The notes under the pieces: generated by a model
Databases searched by the model: none
What the model was told of the DNA's origin: nothing
Seen by the model: only the letters and a program-made list of their open reading frames with translations
Position numbers and translations under genes: made by a program
DNA from: Sesbania bispinosa
Lineage: Eukaryota > Streptophyta > Magnoliopsida > Fabales > Fabaceae
Length of the DNA: 64,000 bases
Reading direction: 5' to 3'
Assembly (NCBI GenBank): GCA_026901365.1
Contig: QLOH01000150.1
Coordinates: 620,001 to 684,000, forward strand
Shown: positions 10,901-22,050 of the stretch, piece after piece
Layout: every line of letters begins with the position of its first letter
How positions within the stretch are numbered: position 1 is the stretch's first letter

Positions 10901-12375
10901 TTGTCAGTGAGTTCCAAACTCTAATAAAGGAGGCTCAGGAATTGGATCCTGAACTTCAGAGTAAAGTGGGGCAAGTAGGTTTTTCTAAGTCAGAGGAGGG
11001 ACTAATTCTTTTTCAGGGAAGAATTTGTATTCCTAAGGGGAGTAGAGTTAAACAGCAGGTATTAGAGGAAGTTCATAACGGTAAGATGTCTATACATCCT
11101 GGTTCTACCAAGATGTATCAGGATTTGAGAAAAAGTTTTTGGTGGGTAGGCATGAAGAGAGAAATAGCTGAGTTTGTGTCTAAGTGCCTAACTTGTCAAC
11201 AAGTGAAGGTGGAACATCAGAAACCATCTGGAGTTCTATTACCCTTAGAGATCCCTGAGTGGAAGTGGGAAAGCATAGCTATGGACTTTGTGGTGGGTTT
11301 ACCTCGAGTCCAAGCGGGGTTTGATACCATTTGGGTCATAGTAGACCGTTTAACTAAGTCAGCCCATTTCCTTCCAGTTAAGAACACCTTCTCCCTGAAC
11401 AAGTTAGCTGAACTGTATGTTAGAGAAATTGTCAGGTTACATGGTATTCCCTCTAGCATTGTCTCTGATAGAGATCCTAGGTTCACCTCAAGGTTTTGGA
11501 ATGCACTACATCAGTCATTCGGGACTAAACTTAGGTTTAGCACCGCCTACCATCCTCAGACTGATGGACAGTTAGAGAGGACCATCCAAACCTTAGAAGA
11601 CATGTTAAGGGCTTGTTCTTTAGAAGAGTCGAGTAGTTGGGACAAATACCTGCCACTTGTAGAGTTTGCCTACAATAATAGCTATCACAGTAGTATAGGC
11701 ATGGCTCCATATGAAGCTTTGTATGGTAGGAAGTGTAGGTCCCCTGTTTGTTGGTATGAGGTAGGAGAGAAAGCTTTGTTGGGTCCAGATCTGGTTCAAG
11801 AAACTTCAGATAAGATTAGGATGATTAGGGAAAAACTTGTGACTGCCCAGAGCCATCAGAAAAGTTATGCTGATAAGAGAAGGAAGGAACTAGAGTTTGA
11901 GGAAGGAGAACATGTGTTCTTGAGAATAACTCCTGTCATTGGCTTAGGGAAATCAGTGAAATCCAAGAAATTGAGTCCTAGATACATTGGTCCTTTTCAA
12001 ATCTTGCAAAGAGTTGGCCCTCTTGCATATAGATTGGCTCTTCCACCATACTTGTCCAAAATTCACAATGTCTTTCATGTGTCTAAGTTAAGAAAATATG
12101 TGTTTGATCCCTCTCATGTCTTGTCTTCTGAACCAATACAATTGAAGGACAACCTCACCCTACCCGCCAAACCGCTTCAGATTGTTGACAGAAGTGCCAA
12201 GACCCTGAGAAGTAGAAACATTCCTTTGATTAAGGTAGTTTGGGAAGGTCTATCCTTAGAGGAAGCTACTTGGGAGAAAGAAGATGTGATCAAGCATCAT
12301 TTCCCTTATCTCTTTGCCAGTGGTAAGAATTATATGTTTTGTGTTAGTAAAATTTTGAGGGCAAAATTTAATTAA
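7906..12375 (+). pseudogene. gag-pol: Element 2 gag-pol polyprotein, one in-frame stop
   Basis: One frame from ATG 7906 to TAA 12373-12375, about 1490 codons, broken only by TGA at 9883-9885 in RT, where element 1 has an Arg codon. This is a CGA to TGA type change. Domains in order: gag core (FRKHNPPQFNGVYDP), intact zinc knuckle CFLCKQTGHFWRDC, protease DSGA (9022), RT with FIDD aspartates at 10012-10017, RNase H (DASGKGLG, ADALSRKS), integrase HHCC region, catalytic Asp 11284, Asp 11467 and Glu 11575 (DD35E spacing), GPF-type segment, and a Tekay-type chromodomain end. Such tails are thought to guide insertion into heterochromatin. The protein tail after FPYLF is about 20 residues longer than in element 1. 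Confidence 0.95.
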
Positions 12376-12386
12376 GGGGGTTAGAA
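12371..12386 (+). other. Polypurine tract of element 2
   Basis: ATTAAGGGGGTTAGAA directly precedes the TG of the 3' LTR at 12387. Confidence 0.8.
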
Positions 12387-14199
12387 TGTAACATCCCACT
12401 TTAGATAGGATTAATTGAGAATTATAGGTTAATGTTATGGTATGAACCCTAAGGAAGTAAGGAAAGGAATGAAATTAGAAAGAATGGGTATTATAACTTG
12501 TGTTGAACCAAACTCTTAAGTTTAGGCCACTGGTAATCGATTACAGAAGGTCTGTAATCGATTACCAGAGAACCTTGCCACTGGTAATCGATTACAGAGG
12601 GTCTGTAATCGATTACCAGAGGGGTTGGATCGTGGTAATCGATTACATAACCCTTGTAATCGATTACCATCAGCCTGGGAACTCAGTAATCGATTACCAA
12701 AGTTGGTAATCGATTACCAGGAGCCCAGAATGGGTTTTTAGGATATTTTTGCCTTCAGTAATCGATTACCAGGGTTTGGTAATCGATTAGCAGACAAAAA
12801 TATAAATACCCAGGACGCGTTTTTCAGCAGAATTTTGGAGAGTTTCATTTCTAGAGAGAGAGAGAGAGGGAATCCTAGAGAGAGAAGTTGCCGGATCGAA
12901 GTAGGAACGCTGGAACGGAGCTAGGAACTTCATTTCTTCCTTCTAATCACTTGGATTTCTACAATCACAGTGAGTAATTCTCACTTTTTGATAGGATTAG
13001 AATTGGTCTCTATACCCATGCACCCCCTCCTTCTCTCTTCCAATTCTCTGAATTTACTTGACGTAATTGTTTGTTTGTGATTGAAATTGATTGTTTGAAC
13101 TATGGGGATGATTTTAATCGGTTAGAAACGGATCGATTCTTGATAATCGATAGTTTCGAAACTTTCGAAATTCTCGAAAGTTTCGAAACTCTCGAAACGT
13201 CGAAATGTTCCGTTCTTTTCGATTAACCTCGTGCCGAAATGATAAACTAAGTGTTTGGGAATTGATTTGGGTCTCGGAATTGATGAGTATACATTGCGGT
13301 TGTCGGTTGACATTGAATCTCGTTGGTTTCGAAAGGTTTGAAATGTCGAAATTGTCGAAATCACCAAGATTTCGATATTCATCAATTCCGGAATGCTTAA
13401 ATCAATTGTCCAATCCAAGTTTCATGATCAAAGGACTTCGGTCAACATGGGGGCTTCGGCCTATGTGAGGGTGGGATTCGTCCCCGGGGGAGATATCCCC
13501 TGTAGTTCGAGCTCGAGTCTAACTCTGTATGGTGATTGCTCATGGCCTAGTGGCAAAACATATAGGAGCATCCTTATGCATATGTTATACATAGATATTT
13601 ATGGAATATGATGATGATTGTTATAATTTGCCTGACATGACTAATTGCTTGCATACATGCATTGAGAATTGTTCACTGAGATGTTTATCTCACCACGCGA
13701 TATGTGGATCTTAGATGTCCAGGTGCCTCCTCCCCCTCGGAATGCAAAACCTTGAAGGAGGTTTTTGGATGTCGATGAAGTTGTTATTTTGTAGTGGCTA
13801 TGTATGTATGTGAATGATGTAATTATGATCTTGTAACTTTGGACCTTTAGCTTAGCCTTGTTAGAGTTTTTAAGGAAAAGGACATGTAATGGATACTTAG
13901 AAATGTTGATGCAAGAGAGACTACTTGTGTAATTTGAACTTAATTTGGTAAGCAACGATATGTAAAAGCTATTTCAGTTTAATTTGTAAATGGACTGTTA
14001 TTTACTTGAATGGGCAGAATGCAATTTAGATTAAAAGACTATAATATCTCTTAATGTTGATTTAGATTATCTCAATATTGTTGGAATTGTGGATAATTTA
14101 TAGACAGGTCGATATTCGAAATGAAACACTATAAATTCGAGGCTAAGAATTTGGTTTCCAACGGACTAAATTCTTGCCTATGAAATTTAATGTGTGACA
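12387..14199 (+). repeat. 3' LTR of element 2
   Basis: 1813 bp, colinear with the 5' LTR. About 14 substitutions seen by eye, for example near 12909, 12967, 13165, 13206, 13337, 13700, 13957 and 14068; no length difference. Followed by TTATG. Confidence 0.96.
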
Positions 14200-14204
14200 T
14201 TATG

Positions 14205-14596
14205 CATGGTTATACTTCACTGAGACATTAGTCTCACCACGCGTTCTGTGGATATAATCTAGGTCTGTAGGTACCTCCTGGTGGAAATAAGTGAGATTAG
14301 AGCAGGAGCTGTTCATGTCTTGATGTTTTTACTTTTTGGATTGTATATGATGTTATGTATAACTTGGATTTATATTAGAGTTGGTCAGTTTGTAGCCTTC
14401 GGGCCAGATGTATATATAATATTTGAGTTTGGTTATGTGTATAAAGTTAAGTTATTCAAAATTTGTATAAGTTTTCGTTGGTTATACTTATCTGATTTGT
14501 GTTGTTTGGTATCTGGAATTGTACGTTTTGGTTTTGAATTTTCAGGATTTAGTTTCCAACGGACTAAGTCTTGAATTTAGAAATTAGGGCGTTACA
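14205..14596 (+). repeat. 3' LTR of element 1 copy A, second part
   Basis: Continues the LTR broken at 5954 and ends GGGCGTTACA, complementary in style to the TGTAAC start. It matches 51186-51578. Hairpin pair H2 is at 14222-14251 (GAGAC/GTCTC and CCAC/GTGG). Confidence 0.93.
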
Positions 14597-15237
14597 ATTG
14601 TCTCAAGCACTTCTTGAACTATATAATGAGGATACTTTCAACAAGTTCCTTTCTTTTATCAAGAGTTGCTTCTTCTGTTCTTCAGACGATTGAAGCTCTA
14701 TTCTTCCTTGCCTCTTTTCTGATTCTTCTGAGATTTAGATGGATAAAGATGTTGAATTAAATATCCTTAGTTCAAACATCTTTCTCGTCATATTCTTGTT
14801 CAAACTTCTGATTCATTCTAAGAAGTAGTAGGTGCAGTAGGTCTGGGCACACAATACCTTTTTGTTGCAGGTCTAGCTGTCGTTGCAGAATTTCCTTATT
14901 TGTGCAAGTCTTTTGGTCGAGACAGAAAAACATGCCTAACTCTTGTGCTGAAGTGGTATAATCCATTTGGTAGAGTGTTCTTCAAACTTGACAATGACTT
15001 CACGAGATTAATCGCGTTCAGTCTTCAGATATGTAGAGTACTTTAGATCAGCTTCTGACGATAGTCATTCTTCAGACGAAGTTCTTTTGACTTTTAGTCT
15101 TCAGATAAAAGGAATGCTTCAGATGATTGAGTCTACTTCTTCTCTTCGGATCTTGTGCCATTTTTTTCTGTTCTCTTCAGATTCTGCATTGCTTCATCTT
15201 CTGATTCTTGATTTGTTCTACTTTTGATTCTTGATTT
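14597..15237. other. Unassigned spacer between elements 1 and 3
   Basis: Unique-looking AT-rich DNA with many CTTCAGA words. A 64-codon minus-strand open stretch (14772-14966, 51754-51948 in copy B) is kept in both copies with two residue changes. I do not recognise it and have no evidence that it is a gene. It may be a remnant of an older transposon read on the minus strand. Confidence 0.4.
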
Positions 15238-15364
15238 GTTCTTCTTCTTCTTCTGATGATTTGTTCTTCTTCTTCTACTGATGATTTCTTCTTCTTCTTC
15301 TTCTTCTTCTGCTGATGATTTGTTTTTCTTCTTCTTCTGGTGATGATTTGTTCTTCTTCGTCTG
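15238..15364. repeat. CTT/GAA microsatellite, interrupted
   Basis: Runs of TTC broken by TGATGATTTG and similar. Copy B (about 52220-52337) is nine bases shorter in one run, so the tract has slipped since the duplication. Minus-strand open reading here is only Glu/Arg/Lys-rich repeat translation. Confidence 0.9.
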
Positions 15365-15379
15365 ATGATGATACTTCAG

Positions 15380-16680
15380 ATGATGAATTTCTAAATATAA
15401 AATTCATCTTTGCTCTAGAGAGGGAATATACACTCCCTCTCTAATTAGCGAGGGATAATTTATTCCCTCTCTAATTAGAGAGGGATTGTATATTCCCTCC
15501 CTAAATAAAGATCAAGAGATTTATCTTTGTTATATGAGGTAAATAGCGACAGATTTGTTTTCCCTCAATATTTGGTGAGAGATATGTGATTCCCTCTCTA
15601 TTTAGAGAGGGGTATGACATTCCCTCTCTATTTAGCGAGGGATTTGTTCCCTCCCTAAAGAAAGATGAATTTATAAAAACAAATTCATCTTTGTTTTGGT
15701 GAGGGAATTACAAATTCCTCTCTAATTAGCGAGGGAAATTTAAATTAGGGATTTTTATTCTCTCACTAAATAAAGATCAAGAGTTATCTTTGGTATATGA
15801 GCTAATTAGCGACGGACTTGGGTTTCCCTCTCTATTTAGGGAGGGATTTTATATTCCCTCCCTAAATAAAGATCAAGAGATTTATCTTTGTTATATGAGC
15901 TATTTAGTGACGGATTAAGTTTTCCCTCTCTATTTAGCGAGGGATTCTTTCTCTCCCTAAATAAAGATGAATTTATAAATACAAATTCATCTTTGATTTA
16001 GTGAGGGAATTACAAATCCCTCTCTAATTAGCGAGGGATAATTTATTCCCTCTCTAAATAGATAGGGATTGCATATTCCCTCCCTAAATAAAGATCAAGA
16101 GATTTATCTTTGTTATATGAGGTAAATAGCGACGGATTTGTTTTCCCTCTCTATTTAGTGAGGGATATGTGATTCCCTCTCTATTTATCGAGGGAGATTA
16201 TAATCAGGGATTTTTATTCCCTCACTAAATAAAGATCAAGAGTTGTCTTTGGTATATGAGCTAATTAGCGACGGATTTGGGTTTCCCTCTCCATTTAGGG
16301 AGGGATTTTATATTCCCTCCCTAAATAAAGATCAAGATATTTATCTTTGTTATATGAGCTAATTAGCGACATATTTGGTTTTCCCTCCCTATTTAGCGAG
16401 GGATTCTTTCCCTCCCTAAATAAAGTTGAATTTATAAATAAAAATTCATCTTTGCTTTAGTGAGGGAATTACAGATCCCTCTTTAATTAAGGAGGGATAA
16501 TTTATTCCCTCTCTAAATAGAGGGATTATATATTCCGTCCCTAAATAAAGATCAAGAGATTTATCTTTGTTATATGAGGTAAATAGCGAGGAGTTGGGTT
16601 TCCCTCTCTATTTAGTGAGGGATTTTATATCCCCTCTCTAAATAGAGAGGGATTTTATATTCCCTCCCTAAATAAAGATG
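15380..16680. repeat. Dense palindromic repeat array (GAGGGA/TCCCTC and AAAGAT/ATCTTT)
   Basis: About 1.3 kb made of short inverted repeats: GAGGGAT, 8-16 bases, ATTCCCTC; AAAGATCAAGAGATTTATCTTT (about seven variants, e.g. near 15511, 15771, 15871, 16089, 16229, 16327 and 16546); and AAAGATGAATTTATAAA with its complement (near 15385, 15665, 15965 and 16430). TTAGCGACGGATT recurs between them. The style resembles subterminal repeats of CACTA-type DNA transposons, but I found no CACTA/TAGTG ends, so the class is uncertain. Copied at 52354-53655. Confidence 0.75.
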
Positions 16681-17341
16681 TATTATTAAGTTTTTAGTTA
16701 GAGAGATTTTTCCCGATCTAAAATTTCAATATAAAAAATATTTCGATACTTATTTTCATATACATAAAGTAATTATCTTACATAATTATTTTATTATTTA
16801 TGTAAATTAGTATAAATAAAAGTAATGATCTCAATAAATAATAAAAAGTTATTTTCTATATTATGCTTTTTATTTTATATATTACAATGTTTATTATAGT
16901 TTTTATGAAAAAATTATCATCAAAGAAATAATGTGAGTTTTTAATTGATAAATAACTTAAGTGGATAGTTATCTAAATATGATTTTTTTTTGTATAATGT
17001 GTTAAAGTCAATAAATAATAAGATTATTTTTCTCAATTTTACATAGAATTAAGATTATAGGCTTTAGTATGACATATTTTAAAAATGAAAGAGATTTTGT
17101 GTATGTTTTAAAAATGAAAATTTTATATAAAAAATGCAACATAAAAAACTAAAAAAAGGCAAATAAGCAAAAGGAGTAAAAACATTTATATATAAAAAGC
17201 AACGTAAAAAACTAAAAAAAGGCAAATTAGTATAATGAAATTTAGAATGGGCTTATCAGCACAGTTAAGCCCATATTATTAATAATTACTAATAATATAA
17301 ATATTAACTGGACAACTGGAAGCACCGGGAGACTGGGATGG
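16681..17341. other. AT-rich spacer, no gene seen
   Basis: Very AT-rich. Contains an imperfect direct repeat built on AAAAAACTAAAAAAAGGCAAAT (near 17145 and 17205) and an inverted GGGCTTA/TAAGCCC pair near 17250-17275. Ends at the 5' LTR of element 3. No coding signal. Confidence 0.6.
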
Positions 17342-18707
17342 TGTTGGGGCTGAAACTCAAAATTTTACTAAGTTATGAGAGATCAATATTTTCGAATGCA
17401 AAGGCATATGAATAGAGATTCGAAAGAGTTATTATTAATCAAGATTCATGTTAACTTAGTGAAATTGAAGAGTTTATATTATTTCGAATTTGAAGAGAGA
17501 TGTTGATTTCTGAATATGCATTGAAATATAAAGCAACCTTTTATATTAGATATGTATTCAAATTCGAAATGCTTTTTGATAGCAAGAAGAGAGAATTCTA
17601 GATGAATTTGTTCATTTATTGAATATGAATCAATTCTGAAGGCATGAGACTTAAGATAAATACAAGTCTTTTATTCACATGTGAATGAAATTCGAATCAC
17701 ATGAGAAATTTGAATGAAATACAGAAAGAAGAATACAACAGTGGAAATCAAGAAGATAAATTATTCCAAAGATTTGATCAAGTTTCAAGATGTGATTCGA
17801 AGTTCAAATGGAGATCGAAGACTGACTTAAGAGAAGAAAGACATTCCAGATAACTTAGAAGAATTTATGAAGTCAGAAGCCTGGAAAGGAATTCGAAGAC
17901 CTATCAGATTTTGAAAGGCAATTCAAAGACTCATCAGATTTCAAATGGAGCAGTTATCAGAAGTTACCATCCAGAGACAAATGTCAAGATCTGAAGCAAG
18001 CAGTTATTGAAAGTTACTATCTGAAGACAGATGTCAAGATCTCAAGCAGTAGTTATTTTTCAAATAGAAGACCGTTGCTTCTTTGAATACGTGTTACACT
18101 TTTAGAAATTTGACACCTCATTTAGGCTTGTAAACGTGTCAAAATCTAGTTAAGTGTCCGTTAGGATTAGAAGTCTATAAATAGGCAGAATTCTGATGTA
18201 ACGAAGGTTGGATTTCATTTTACTGAAACTCTCTGAAAACACCCAACGTCTAATATTGCAAACGACTAAGTGGTTACAAAGGAGATTGTCCAGTATGTGT
18301 ATCCATACCAACTTTCAATTAATGTCATTTACAATTCTGCAATTTTCTTTTCTTTGATTTACATTCTATTCTTTACATTTCTGCAATTTTTCTTTGATTT
18401 GTTTACTTTTTGCATTTACTTTTCTGCAATTTTTTCCTTTCTTTTATTTAAATTCTGCACTTTCAATTCTTGCACTTTGTCCTTAATTTTTCATCTCTTT
18501 GATATTCTGTTTATTCTTCAAAACTGATTTTCGAAGTTAATCTTTTGGGAAAATAGGTGATTCAATATCCTGTTACTTTTTTAATACAATTTCTGAGTAA
18601 AATCTAATTTTAAAAAGAACCTTTCGGGGATTCTGATTCTAGTCCTAGATTGTTCTTTCAGAATCAAGAAAGTTTTCGAATTTGATTGAAAATTTTCACA
18701 ACGAACA
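17342..18707 (+). repeat. 5' LTR of element 3 copy A
   Basis: 1366 bp from TGTTGGGGCTG to ACGAACA, rich in TTCGAA words. TATAAATA at 18176-18183 is the likely TATA box. Upstream are two tandem duplications: a 31-base unit (17894-17955, AATTCGAAGAC... ATCAGATTT) and a 50-base unit (from 17951 and 18001). By eye it differs at about 11 sites from 54316-55681. The 3' LTR fragment starts with the same bases. Confidence 0.92.
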
Positions 18708-18710
18708 AAT

Positions 18711-18728
18711 TGGCACGCCCAGTGGGAC
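18711..18728 (+). other. Primer binding site of element 3
   Basis: TGGCACGCCCAGTGGGAC begins three bases after the LTR end, the normal place for a tRNA primer site. It is not the Met-type sequence used by the other elements here. I do not assign the tRNA. Confidence 0.7.
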
Positions 18729-18756
18729 TAAGTGCTAAATCAGTTTTAGAAATTGC

Positions 18757-20652
18757 ATGATCTTGAGAAGTGGTAGAACCATTTCTAATTCAATGGCAAA
18801 TAATAACAGAAACATAAATACTTCAGAAAATGCCAATGGAAATACTTCTGCGAATCAAGGAAGTCCTATAAATCAAAGGAATAACAACGAGTCTGTTAAC
18901 AATAATGAGTGTAATGGAGTGGAAAATAATAATAGTGTGAACCGTGATCAACGTGATCCACCTTTGAACACCACCCAGGTTGAAGATCCTTTAAGGACTC
19001 AGGCTATGAGTACAAATCCATTATCAAGTGGGGGCATACAGGTTACAAACGCAAGTGTTAGTACAATGACACCTGCATTCAATCATGCTAGTTCTTTAAA
19101 CTTAGGCGTTTTTGGAACTGGTATTTCTGGATTGAATTCTGGACAGGTTCGAATTCTATGACAAATACTGCTTTGAATTCGATCAGACAACAAATGGATG
19201 AAAGTAACCATGAAATGGCTAATATGTTGTCTACTCAATTGATAACAGTTATAAATCCTCTTATTGAAAACGCTAATCAAAATTATAATACACTGGCTAG
19301 GCAAATGGCTAGAATTGCTGATGTATTCGGTGCACCCCCAGATCTTGAAAACCAGCAACATGTCAATGTTGGCCTTGATCAAAACCAAAATCAGAATCTT
19401 GGAAATAATAATGGTGCCAGGGAGAATAATTAACATGTTCGAGAGCCAATTCAAAATGTGAATGCTCAACCATTTATTTTGAATAGGATCAAAATGCTGA
19501 TGAGGTTTTAGAAAGAATAAGGCAAAACAATGTTGGGGGAGAACAAAATATAGCAAATATAGTTGAATTAGTGTTGAATAGACATGGATTCGATGTGGGT
19601 CAAGCCACTAGACCACTTTTGTTTCTCCATTAACACCTTATGTGTTGCAAACTGAGTTACCAAGGGGATGGAAAGTCCCAAAATTCACTAAGTTTGCAGA
19701 AGAAGTTAATGAATCAACAGTTGAACACATTGCAAGGTATCGTGTAGAGTGTGGGGACTTAGACAATAATGAAGAATTGAAGATGAAATATTTTCCAAGT
19801 TCCCTAATTAAGAATGCCTTTACATGGTTTACAACCTTGGCTCCTGGTTCGATTCACACGTGGAACCAGCTAGAAAGACAATTTCATGAACAATTCTTTA
19901 GAGTTGAAACAAAAGTTAGTCTTATGGATTTGGTTACTGTTAGACGAACTTCAGATGAATCTGTTGAAGATTATTTGAACAGATTTAGGCAAATGAGAGC
20001 TAGATGTCTTGTACCAATTCCTGAAAATGAATTTGTTAAAATTGCAGCAGGAGGTTTTGACTACTCAATTCGAAAGAAACTTGTTAATCAACAATTGAGA
20101 GACATGGCCCAATTGGTTGAAAGAGTTAGGGAAATTGAGCAATTGAAATTGGAAAAAGAAAAACATAGGAAGCTCGAAAAGATAGGAAGAAGAGATAAAA
20201 TTGCCTATGTTGATGTTAATGAAAACTTTAGTGATGAAAACTCAGATTTCGATGAAAACTAAATTGATGTTGCTGAGTTGAAACCAGGACCTCCTTATGC
20301 ATGTTCTTTCCTAAGACCATATAATAATTCAGGGAATCAAAATTCGCAAAGTAAATATCCCAAAAAGACATATGGTTTCGATATATCAAAAGCTTATCAA
20401 ATTTTTGATATATTAGTAAAGGATAAACAAATTGTCCTTAGTGAGGATCATAAGATTCCCACTTTCGAACAAAGAAAAGGAAAGAAATATTTGAAGTTTC
20501 ATAATGCATTTGGACATTGGACTAACAATTCCATTCATTTCAGGGATCTCATTCAAGAAGCCATTAAAGAAGGCATATTGAAATTCGAGGAAAAACAAAA
20601 AATGGAAATGACAATGCCAGTTATGTTGATACTATTGAAATCAATATGGTAG
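18757..20652 (+). pseudogene. gag: Element 3 gag (broken)
   Basis: Starts MILRSGRTI at 18757, 29 bases after the primer site. The Asn/Ser-rich N-terminus runs to a frameshift near 19150, resumes at 19158, and breaks at 19431-19433 (TAA) and again near 19620. The retrotransposon gag domain is readable in 19642-20262 (TELPRGWKVPKF, FTWFTTLAPGSIHTWNQLE, SVEDYLNRFRQMRARC). A TAA at 20260-20262 is in frame with the following stretch (20278-20652). The same lesions occur in copy B, which adds a TAG near 57250. Confidence 0.85.
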
Positions 20653-21167
20653 GAGCTAAACCTGCTATAGATTCGAAGACGGCAATTGACATTGCGATTG
20701 AGGAATTTGAAAAAGAAGTGAAAGATATCTTTCCAAAGAGTAATGAAGTTTTGGTTGGCTTTTTGCTTCGAAAGAAAGAGGAAAATGTTGATGTTTCCCT
20801 TTGTCCTCGTTGCAAGGCAGTTTTTGATAAACTGATGGCTAAGTCTTTTGAGTCATCAGAAATGAAGAAGCATTAACAACAAAATGTGAATCGAAGGATT
20901 CAAAATGTGACAAGACCTGTTTCAGATGTTGAGGTTTGGAGACCTTCTTTTCAAAAGAAGTATGAAATAAATAAAGAGCAAACTCCTATGCTCCAAAAGC
21001 CTAAGTCATATGTTCCTCCTTCGAACGTTCCTCCTAACAAGTGGATTCGAGTAACAGACAGTCAGGAGTACCGTCAGAATCCACAAGTGCTCAGGCAGTA
21101 TAATAACGTTATAGGAAGGCAGCATTGGAACAAGGGGACAGTTCTTCAAATTTCTCAAAGCATTTGA
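20646..21167 (+). pseudogene. Element 3 gag C-terminal region with CPRC motif (broken)
   Basis: Two short same-frame pieces (20646-20876 and 20886-21167) separated by a TAA. The first ends VSLCPRCKAVFDKL; the second is rich in Pro, Asn and Gln (PPSNVPPNKWIRV). Position between gag and protease and conservation in copy B mark it as the linker region of the same polyprotein. No separate function assigned. Confidence 0.65.
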
Positions 21168-21270
21168 ATGCTGAGAATGCACAGTTGATTCAAGTGCAAG
21201 GGGCTTCTAGTCCACATATTCCGAAATCCTTCAAAAAGACAAGCTAAGTGTTTTCCCAAAGAATAAGGTT

Positions 21271-22041
21271 TTGGTTGAAGAAGACTTACTTACTAATGAC
21301 TTCGAAACTGGGTTCCCAGATAGAATAGATGATACTTGTGGTGTCGTTTCGATTCTTCCTGCAGAATTCAAAAAGGAGTATGAAGAAGATTTTGAAGATG
21401 ATTTAATAGAGGATGAATCATTAGAGCCACAGACTTATTATACTTGTTTGTCAACACAGGCTGTTAAGCAAGATTCAGCAGTGTTCGATAGACCTTCTAT
21501 TGGGATGGTGTCTCATATAAAGCCTTTATTCATTCAGGCTCAAATAGAAGGAATCATTGTAAGTAAGGTGTTGGTTGATGGTGGAGCGACAATCAATTTA
21601 TTGCCAAGTTCTTTGTTGAAGAAATTCAACAAAAAGAAGTGTGATTTGATGCCACACAACATGATTATTACTGACTTCAGTGGAAAGACGTCAAAATATG
21701 AAGGATTGTTGTGTTTTGACGTAACTGTTGGATCAGTTAAAAGACCCACAGTTTTTGTGGTGGTCCCTTCGAAAGCAAATTATAAAGTGCTTTTAGGGAG
21801 AGAGTGGATTCATGGAGTAGGAGCAGTTCCTTCAACTGTTCATAAAAAATTATGCCTGTGGAATGATGATGGCATTCCAGAGTATGTTGAAGCTGATCAA
21901 ACATATTACAAGATCAAAGCAGACACGGTCAATGCAAGAAACTGTGAGAAATGGATAATGAATCAGACACCTTATACAATTGAAAAACGTGGTTTTATGC
22001 CATTCCACACAAGGCGTTTTTCAATGTTGGATATGGTTTGA
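21271..22041 (+). pseudogene. pro: Element 3 aspartic protease region
   Basis: The retropepsin-like motif is VLVDGGATINLLPSS, with the catalytic Asp at 21577 in a DGGA rather than DSGA context, as is common in this lineage. Followed by YKVLLGREWIHG. The frame ends at 22041 because seven bases present in copy B (near 58976) are missing here. Cleaves the polyprotein in the intact family. Confidence 0.82.
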
Positions 22042-22050
22042 TCATTCAGA

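Larger units (their letters stand above)
5955..14199 (+). mobile_element. Element 2: young, nearly intact Tekay-type chromovirus (8245 bp)
   Basis: Complete element: 1813-bp LTRs beginning TG and ending CA, Met-type primer site, one gag-pol frame, polypurine tract, and a 5-bp TTATG target duplication. By eye the two LTRs differ at about 14 positions, roughly 0.8 percent. It sits inside the 3' LTR of element 1 and is absent from the equivalent place in copy B, so it arrived after, or on only one side of, the duplication. Its one coding lesion is a TGA at 9883-9885. Confidence 0.96.
1..14596 (+). mobile_element. Element 1 copy A: decayed Tekay-type chromovirus (Ty3/gypsy), 5' end outside window
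   Basis: Ty3/gypsy order gag, protease, RT, RNase H, integrase, chromodomain-like tail, then polypurine tract and 3' LTR. Integrase lies after RNase H, and the C-terminal tail has the pattern KVFWEG then EEATWE then FPELF, typical of Tekay/Del chromoviruses. The 5' LTR and primer site lie upstream of base 1. The 3' LTR is split by element 2, so element 1 occupies 1-5954 and 14205-14596. Coding capacity is destroyed by stops at 116, near 457 and at 3461, a frameshift near 3165, and loss of two integrase catalytic residues. A second partial copy lies at 48436-51578. Confidence 0.93.

Noticed and set aside
1..14596. Endogenous pararetrovirus or caulimovirus
   Set aside because: Integrase, LTRs, target duplications and Tekay-type chromodomain end show Ty3/gypsy retrotransposons; no movement protein or coat arrangement of caulimoviruses.
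14772..14966. Minus-strand 64-codon frame as a LINE zinc-finger fragment
   Set aside because: A CP...HLLLL pattern is faintly reminiscent, but too little is conserved to support the call; left as unassigned.
15177..15407. Minus-strand Lys/Arg/Glu-rich frame
   Set aside because: Translation of the CTT/GAA microsatellite; length changes with the repeat between copies.
18270..18527. 85-codon Phe/Leu-rich frame resembling a membrane protein
   Set aside because: Lies in the T-rich transcribed part of the element 3 LTR; hydrophobicity comes from TTT/CTT-rich DNA.
19083..19556. 157-codon minus-strand frame, repeated at 56057-56530
   Set aside because: Antisense of the AT-rich gag region of element 3; no domain, composition explained by the plus strand.
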